Source: Myxococcales bacterium (GTDB taxonomy: Bacteria > Myxococcota > UBA727 > GCA-2721815). Taken from it: a stretch of DNA of 40,462 nt. Within the stretch, counting starts at the first letter, position 1; each line of letters begins with the position of its first letter. The translations under genes and the position numbers were made by a program. The notes below the pieces were generated by a model that searched no databases, had not been told where the DNA came from, and saw only the letters and a list, made by a program, of their open reading frames with translations. The DNA lies in NCBI GenBank assembly GCA_002721815.1, contig PBLQ01000036.1, positions 1-40,462 on the forward strand, given 5' to 3'. Shown piece by piece: positions 35,615 through 40,462 of this stretch.

Positions 35615-37003
35615 TCAAAGTGTTGGAATAAACTTACCAGGATTCAAGAGCAGCTTAGGGTCAAAAACCTTTTTGATCTCACGTTGTAAGGACAAAACCT
35701 TAGGGCTTTGCTCCCACGCCAAATACTTTTGCTTAGCGATGCCCACCCCATGTTCGCCCGTGATGGTTCCACCCATTTTCAATGTGGCAGCGAATATCTC
35801 GTCGATGGACTTTAACACTTGAGGCATTTCGCTTTCTTCGTCAAAAAGGACCTGCACGTGGAGATTACCATCTCCCGCGTGACCGAATGCACATGTTCCA
35901 AGCCCATTGGCTTCCCCGATGCGACCTATTTCGGCCACCATTTCAGGAATCTTGGAACGAGGCACCACCACATCTTCTGAAATTTTTCTTTTCTTTATTT
36001 TTCGAGTGGCCTCAGACAGCAAACGTCGGGTTTGCCAAATATCCCGTCTTTGGCGCTCATCTTTAGCCAATAAAGTATCTAAGGGAGCAGCTTTGTTCAT
36101 GGCATCCAAGGCCCGCAACAGATGGTTCAATGCTTCTTCATCCGAAGTTCCGTCTGTTTCGACGATCAATGCGGCAGCCGCCAGCGCCGGAAAGGTATAG
36201 GGCGCCCCGTGATTGGCCACTGCCTGAATGCTGTCCCGATCCAAATATTCCAACGTGCGAGGAATAACGCCATTTTTAAAAACCTCAGCCACCCCTTGAG
36301 CAGCGTCTTGGGCCGAGCCAAAAACCACAATGGCCGTTTGGACTGCGGGCGTGTTGGGAATTAACTTGAAGGTGATGTTGGTGATCACACCCAACGTGCC
36401 TTCACTGCCACACATCAGCGACGTTAAATCGTACCCAGCGACGCCTTTAACGGTCTGTTTTCCGGTTTCAATAATCTCTCCGTGGGGCAAAACCACCCTT
36501 AAACCCAAACAATAATCTTTGGTGACCCCGTATTTCAATGCGCGTGGTCCGCCAGCATTTTCAGCAACATTCCCGCCCAGCGTGCACCACTGCAACGATG
36601 CAGGGTCAGGGGGATAAAATAAACCGTGCCCCTCCACTTCTTTTTGAAAGCTTTCAAGAATCACACCCGGTTGGGCTTTCGCTATCATGTTCTCAGTGTC
36701 GATTTGGTCGATTTGATTTAACCGATCGAGTCCCAAGACAATACCCCCATGTAAGGGGACACAGCCACCAGACTGGCCAGAGCCGGCCCCACGAGGCGTT
36801 ACCGGAACACCGTGTTCATAGGCCAACGCCATAACTTGAGCCACCTGAGCTTCGTTGGCCGGCCTAACCCAAGCATCGGGAAGGGAAGGTTTTAGATTCG
36901 GTGTTTCATCCACGGCGACCGTCGAGAGTCGCTCTAGATCAGTCACGACAAAGTTGTCACCGACAATATCTGTCATTTTGATGAGGAACTGATCTTTCAG
37001 CAA
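35615..37003 (-). CDS. glcD: GlcD-type FAD-linked oxidase (glycolate/D-lactate dehydrogenase family)
   Basis: The protein has 462 residues. An FAD-binding PCMH domain (about 40-220) contains RGAGSGQSGGCVP, PPDPAS, TLGGNVAENAGGPRALKYG and GSEGTLGVIT; a C-terminal FAD-oxidase domain contains FGHAGDGNLH, TGEHGVG and LLNPGK. Such enzymes oxidise 2-hydroxy acids such as glycolate or D-lactate and feed electrons to the respiratory chain. The substrate cannot be told from sequence alone. No GlcE or GlcF neighbour is present. The start is a TTG at 37003 with GAGGCAGG upstream; it gives the usual N-terminal pattern LKDQFLIKMTDIVG, whereas the ATG at 36976 would cut into it and lacks an SD. Confidence 0.88.
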   Translation of the reverse strand: MLKDQFLIKMTDIVGDNFVVTDLERLSTVAVDETPNLKPSLPDAWVRPANEAQVAQVMALAYEHGVPVTPRGAGSGQSGGCVPLHGGIVLGLDRLNQIDQIDTENMIAKAQPGVILESFQKEVEGHGLFYPPDPASLQWCTLGGNVAENAGGPRALKYGVTKDYCLGLRVVLPHGEIIETGKQTVKGVAGYDLTSLMCGSEGTLGVITNITFKLIPNTPAVQTAIVVFGSAQDAAQGVAEVFKNGVIPRTLEYLDRDSIQAVANHGAPYTFPALAAAALIVETDGTSDEEALNHLLRALDAMNKAAPLDTLLAKDERQRRDIWQTRRLLSEATRKIKKRKISEDVVVPRSKIPEMVAEIGRIGEANGLGTCAFGHAGDGNLHVQVLFDEESEMPQVLKSIDEIFAATLKMGGTITGEHGVGIAKQKYLAWEQSPKVLSLQREIKKVFDPKLLLNPGKFIPTL

Positions 37004-37029
37004 AATTAAACCTGCCTCTTCCGTGTTTT

Positions 37030-37896
37030 TTAGTCGCCGTCTTTTTGCGATTGCAAAGCAGCTTCATTCCATTCGGTGAGTTGGAGTTTGGCTTTATCGG
37101 CGTACAGCGTTGTCCCCTCAGCCACGGTCTTCATCATTTTGACCGCACGCTCGTGATCATCACATTGGTCCAAGGCAAGCGCCAAATGATAACGAGTAAA
37201 GTCGATATCACCGGGACGTAAATACTCTTTTTCAGCCAGCGCATCTTCCAAACACTTGAGTGCTTTTTGAGGCTCCTCACGGGCCAAGTAAACAACACCC
37301 AGAGTGCGCAGCGTGAACTGTTTGTCAGCCGGCGCCGCCAAGTCGAATGCGCGTTCTCCGTAGTCTTTTGCTAAGTCCAAATCCACACCTAACCCGGTGA
37401 GCGTAAAAGCGTAGTTATTGTACCAAAGGGCTTGGTCAGCGGCAGGTAATTTTCCTGGATCCACGGCATCCAGCGCCGTGCGTGCTTCAACCATATCACC
37501 GCGTTCACAAAAAATGGCAGCGGGAACCAGTTTGGCCGCTTCGTCACCCGGGTGTGCTGCCATGTGGCGTTCGAGCGCCTGTGAGGCATCATGAAAATCT
37601 CCACAAGCGAAAAGACTGGCCACGAGCAGCCGACTTGCTTGCGTGTCATCGGGTTCTAACTTCAAAACTTGTTCGCACACCCGAGCCGCCTCGCGATGGT
37701 CGTTGTGCTTGTGAGCACTCACAGCCTCTTGGAACAAAATACGAGCGAGCTGGGCACGTTTTTTGGGCGGCAATTTACTCGGTTGTGCCTGCCATGCTTT
37801 TTTGATGTTTCGATTGCGGATGAGCCACGACCCTCCCACTGTCGGGAAGTAAAGTAACAAGCCAGCACCGGCTAATATGGCAACAAGTTCAAGCAA
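37030..37896 (-). CDS. TPR-repeat membrane-anchored protein
   Basis: The protein has 288 residues. It begins with one hydrophobic helix (about 3-20) followed by basic residues, so the repeats should be cytoplasmic by the positive-inside rule. Four or five TPR-like units follow (AARVCEQVLKLEPDD, DASQALERHMAAHPGD, GVVYLAREEPQKALKCLEDAL). Length and layout resemble small TPR scaffold proteins; no specific partner is known. The start is a TTG at 37896 with AAGG six bases upstream. The stop of the upstream SurA-DsbA gene is 12 bases away and the GlcD start 26 bases downstream, so all three may be one operon. Confidence 0.75.
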   Translation of the reverse strand: MLELVAILAGAGLLLYFPTVGGSWLIRNRNIKKAWQAQPSKLPPKKRAQLARILFQEAVSAHKHNDHREAARVCEQVLKLEPDDTQASRLLVASLFACGDFHDASQALERHMAAHPGDEAAKLVPAAIFCERGDMVEARTALDAVDPGKLPAADQALWYNNYAFTLTGLGVDLDLAKDYGERAFDLAAPADKQFTLRTLGVVYLAREEPQKALKCLEDALAEKEYLRPGDIDFTRYHLALALDQCDDHERAVKMMKTVAEGTTLYADKAKLQLTEWNEAALQSQKDGD

Positions 37897-37908
37897 AGCC
37901 TTTGTTTC

Positions 37909-39012
37909 CTATTTTGGCTCGAGACGATCAATGTGCTCGATGATGGCACCCGCAGTACGGTCACCACGATATTCTGCGCCGTTAATGTAAAGGGTGGGCG
38001 TCCCCCGAACCCCCATGCGACGCCCCTCTGCCACATCAAATTCCACCACCTCACGCATTCCATCGCTGTTCACGCAAGCCTCCATTTGATCGCGATCCAA
38101 CCCTTGGGCTTCTGCGAGCAACCATAACCCCTTCCGAGACAAGTCGGCCGCCTGAGTGAAGAGCGCATCATGAAACGCTTGGAAACCGTTCTGGTGATGG
38201 GCACACGTTGCAAAAACGGCAGCGTCAAAAGCGTTGGGGTGAAAACTGAGGGGAAAATGACGGAAGACGGCACGGACCTTTTTTGCACGGGCTTGCAGGA
38301 CTTCGTTGATAATTTCAGCCATTTTTGTGCAGTAGGGACACTCAAAATCCGAAAAGATTGTAATCACCACTGGTGCTTTTGCCATGCCCAAGGTGGGAGC
38401 TCCCGGTGGATTGGAAAACGCAATGGCTGGCGGTGCAACACTGGGCATGGTCTTCTTTATCACTGCGCCTTCGTACAATGCCCCTAAGGTAGCCTCTAAA
38501 TGCTCCTGAACCAATTTTTGAGAAAGATAGGTCACGACTTCTTCCCGAATGTCTTCCAACGGCGGAACACCATTGGGGACCTCATCCTTATAAAACTGTT
38601 CCACCTGTTCATCGGTGGGTTTTTGCGCCTCGGCCTGGATGTTTTCTAGCCATTCGCCCAAAGAAAGAGACGCTTTGCGAGCGGCTGCTTCAATGAGCGC
38701 TATTCTGACCCGCTTTTCGAGCGCATCCGACCGCAAGCCATGCATGGTCTCGCAATAAGTACGCCACGTTTGGGTAGCGTCAGCGTCTAAGTCTTCATTG
38801 ATATCTTTTCCGGTGATCACCTCACCGTTCACTTCGGCCAAGACTTCATCGTCTTCAAACTTTAAAAAAGTATCTTCACAGGTGGTGCTAAAGCGCGCGT
38901 TGGGCGCTTGAGGCGTTGTGGCGTTTTCATTCTGTGTCCCATGCGCACAGCCCAACATCACAACGTGAACCAGCGTCATCAGCAACCAAGTGGATTTAAG
39001 AAATTGAGACAT
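37909..39012 (-). CDS. SurA-like/DsbA-family thioredoxin-fold fusion lipoprotein
   Basis: The protein has 367 residues with a lipobox VMLGC (Cys22). Residues 55-190 resemble the helical N-domain of SurA/PpiD-type chaperones (VLAEVNGEVITGKDI, then charged helices to about VQEHLEATL), without a parvulin domain. Residues 205-365 form a DsbA-like thioredoxin fold with the redox site CPYC (Cys225, Cys228) after SDFE, an intervening helical insertion and the cis-Pro loop RGTPTLYING. The predicted role is periplasmic disulfide formation or reduction coupled to holding of unfolded clients. Such fusions occur in deltaproteobacterial lineages. The lipid anchor would keep it at a membrane. Confidence 0.85.
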   Translation of the reverse strand: MSQFLKSTWLLMTLVHVVMLGCAHGTQNENATTPQAPNARFSTTCEDTFLKFEDDEVLAEVNGEVITGKDINEDLDADATQTWRTYCETMHGLRSDALEKRVRIALIEAAARKASLSLGEWLENIQAEAQKPTDEQVEQFYKDEVPNGVPPLEDIREEVVTYLSQKLVQEHLEATLGALYEGAVIKKTMPSVAPPAIAFSNPPGAPTLGMAKAPVVITIFSDFECPYCTKMAEIINEVLQARAKKVRAVFRHFPLSFHPNAFDAAVFATCAHHQNGFQAFHDALFTQAADLSRKGLWLLAEAQGLDRDQMEACVNSDGMREVVEFDVAEGRRMGVRGTPTLYINGAEYRGDRTAGAIIEHIDRLEPK

Positions 39013-39173
39013 GTTGTACTTCCAATAAAAAACAATAGTGTTCTACTTTGGATTGCCGGCTGATCAAAGGGGTTTCTTTTTTGTTTTTAGGCGCTTACCC
39101 AGGCCGCGATGGAGCCTATCCCCGCCAAAAAGCTGTGGAAATCCGCAAACCCAGGAAAACGGGGCAGAAATTA

Positions 39174-39203
39174 TTGAAATCACGTAAAAAAACTGGGTAT
39201 CAA
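39174..39203 (+). promoter_or_regulatory. Weak candidate promoter for the receiver-DUF4388 gene
   Basis: TTGAAA (39174-39179) and TATCAA (39198-39203) are 18 bases apart, about 50 bases before the ATG at 39251. The 238-base divergent gap has no convincing gene. Both boxes match the sigma-70 consensus at about four of six positions, so this is a weak assignment. Confidence 0.3.
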
Positions 39204-39250
39204 CGTCTTTTAAGGTACACTGAGGCAAATTCAAGCGTTTGGGAAGAACC

Positions 39251-40462
39251 ATGGCCGACCACACCATCTTACTCGTAGATTCAGACACAGATTCCAGAAA
39301 AAACCTGGAAGCAACCATCTCGGCGCAGTTTAAGGTGATTTCGGTGGGCTCGCCCGTAGCAGCCCTGAAAGCGCTCAAAATTCAAAAAGTCGCCCTCATC
39401 ATCAGTGAAACATCCTTTGGCCCCAAAACAAAACCGTTTGAATTCATTGAAAGCTTAAAAAGCGATGACAAAACAGCCGAAATCCCCATCATCGTGGTTT
39501 CTGGGCAGGCCGAACCAGAAGACCGCATCAAAAGCCTCAGCATGGGGGTCGCCCACCACCTCCAAAAACCCGTGGCCCCTGAAGCCTTGCTTGCATTGAG
39601 CTCCGCCACCATCAACAAAGGAAGCGCACAAGGGAAAGCCAGCAACGTGATTCCCACCGAAGGTGACATCACCCCAGGGAGCTTTCTTCAAATCCTCTCT
39701 CAGAGCCACCGGGTCAAGTGGAGTGGCCTCTTCAACATCGCCAGTGGGGATCTCGATGGCATCGTCTCGTTTTTTAATGGGGAGATTATTCACGCCGGTT
39801 GGGGGACTCATGAAGGACTGCCAGCGCTGAATCGGATTGCACTTATCAGCGAGGGCACATTCACGACCGCCGGACTGTCAGAAGACACACCCAATAGCAT
39901 CTCTGCCAGCGCCGAAACAATTTTGGGAAATTTATCGGTGCGGCAAACCAACTGGGATCGCCTCCAAAAGAACTGCCCGCCCATGGACACCGTCTTTACA
40001 TTCAAAGGCGAAGCCCCTGCGATGGCGGCGTTGGTAGAAGTGACCGAACTTTTCAATGGCTCTAATTCGCTGGAAGATGTTTTAGCGCGGGCGACGCTCG
40101 ACCCGCTCGGCCTCCTCGATCGCGTGCTTCACTGGCTTCGGTCGGGGGAATTAGCGCCCTTAGAAGACGCCGAGGGTGAATCTCAAGAAGATACCATCGT
40201 CGATGCAGCCTCTCTATTGAAAGGCAAAAAAGACAAGTCTGAAGAGGAAGAAGAAGAGGAAGAAGAGGAAGAGGAAGAAGAAGAAGAGGAAGAAGAGGAG
40301 GAAGAGGAAGAAGAGGTCACTTCTAAAAAAGATATAGTGAATGAAACTACAACTAAGGCAATAATATCAAATAATAAAAGAGCTTCCAAATTAAGATCTG
40401 CGAGAGGTTCAAATATACCTGCGAAGAAAGACCGTTTTACCATCCAAGTAATATCCAAAAAA
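39251..40462 (+). CDS. Receiver-DUF4388 signalling protein with poly-Glu tract (3' end cut by window)
   Basis: At least 404 residues are encoded and the C-terminus is missing. Residues 1-125 form a response-regulator receiver fold (ILLVDSD, then IPIIVVSGQ and LQKPV with the conserved lysine). The residue at the end of strand beta-3, normally the phosphorylated Asp, is Glu53 (LIISETSF), so the domain is likely not phosphorylated and may mimic the phosphorylated state. Residues 140-300 match DUF4388 (PatA N-terminal), with GLFNIASGDLDGIVSFFNGEIIHAGWG in outline. Then come an acidic segment, 25 consecutive Glu, and a basic, AT-rich tail that ends at the window edge on FTIQVIS, which may be the first strand of a SPOR domain. 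The SD is weak (GGAAG). Confidence 0.85.
   Translation, partial: MADHTILLVDSDTDSRKNLEATISAQFKVISVGSPVAALKALKIQKVALIISETSFGPKTKPFEFIESLKSDDKTAEIPIIVVSGQAEPEDRIKSLSMGVAHHLQKPVAPEALLALSSATINKGSAQGKASNVIPTEGDITPGSFLQILSQSHRVKWSGLFNIASGDLDGIVSFFNGEIIHAGWGTHEGLPALNRIALISEGTFTTAGLSEDTPNSISASAETILGNLSVRQTNWDRLQKNCPPMDTVFTFKGEAPAMAALVEVTELFNGSNSLEDVLARATLDPLGLLDRVLHWLRSGELAPLEDAEGESQEDTIVDAASLLKGKKDKSEEEEEEEEEEEEEEEEEEEEEEEEEVTSKKDIVNETTTKAIISNNKRASKLRSARGSNIPAKKDRFTIQVISKK
40241..40315 (+). repeat. (GAA/GAG)n tract encoding 25 consecutive Glu
   Basis: Seventy-five bases of mixed GAA and GAG codons encode an unbroken run of 25 glutamates inside the receiver-DUF4388 gene. The tract is purine-only on the plus strand, so it could expand or contract by slippage. 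Composition changes sharply immediately after it. Confidence 0.95.

Noticed and set aside
40183-40458. Minus-strand frame with a poly-Ser run
   Set aside because: It is the complement of the poly-Glu tract in the receiver-DUF4388 gene.

Overview
The window looks like chromosomal DNA from a Gram-negative bacterium with a secretion-rich outer membrane, most likely a deltaproteobacterial-type lineage (Myxococcota, Bradymonadota or a relative). The pointers are abundant lipoproteins, a TamB protein paired with an Omp85 protein carrying seven POTRA domains, a receiver-DUF4388 protein, TPR-AIM24 and SurA-DsbA fusions, a DAG-repeat lipoprotein, and a very long lipoprotein subtilase built from fibronectin type III and discoidin-like modules. 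I cannot assign genus or family from sequence reading alone. No tRNA, rRNA, CRISPR array, insertion sequence or prophage was seen. Apart from the last ~145 bases, composition looks uniform and moderately GC-rich.

Layout. 1-7003 (-): C-terminally cut S8 protease lipoprotein, with a CRP/FNR-like palindrome upstream. 7125-8813 (-): a diverged metallophosphoesterase lipoprotein and a small membrane-anchored protein. 9046-10066 (-): thiS-thiG. 10181-11386 (+): mrp/apbC. 11413-17482 (-): an envelope-flavoured group: MshEN-domain protein with about ten acidic repeats, LolB-like lipoprotein, TPR lipoprotein and, behind a terminator, a BamB-like beta-propeller lipoprotein. 17634-19868 (-): mreB and pyrD. 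19937-32700 (-): a long co-directional run that reads, in transcription order, gap, pgk, tpiA, secG, moaA, a DUF493 gene, tamB, an Omp85 gene and a small DUF465-like gene. 32849-35594 (+): TPR-AIM24 fusion, a Pro/Ala/Glu-rich membrane protein and a DAG-repeat lipoprotein. 35615-39012 (-): GlcD-type FAD oxidase, TPR membrane protein and SurA-DsbA lipoprotein. 39251-end (+): receiver-DUF4388 protein with a 25-residue poly-Glu tract, cut by the window edge.

How the genes relate. Most of the window serves either the envelope (protein insertion by TamB/Omp85, lipoproteins, SecG, MreB, periplasmic disulfide chemistry) or core metabolism (lower glycolysis, pyrimidine, thiamine and molybdopterin cofactors, Fe-S carrier). 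The least explained parts are the MshEN protein with its repeated M-[DE]-x-[AE]-L-S-D-[IL]-L motif, the receiver protein with Glu at the phospho-acceptor position, and the abrupt AT-rich sequence after its poly-Glu tract. Several starts were moved from the longest frame to a downstream codon with a Shine-Dalgarno (SD) sequence or signal peptide; these are noted per gene.
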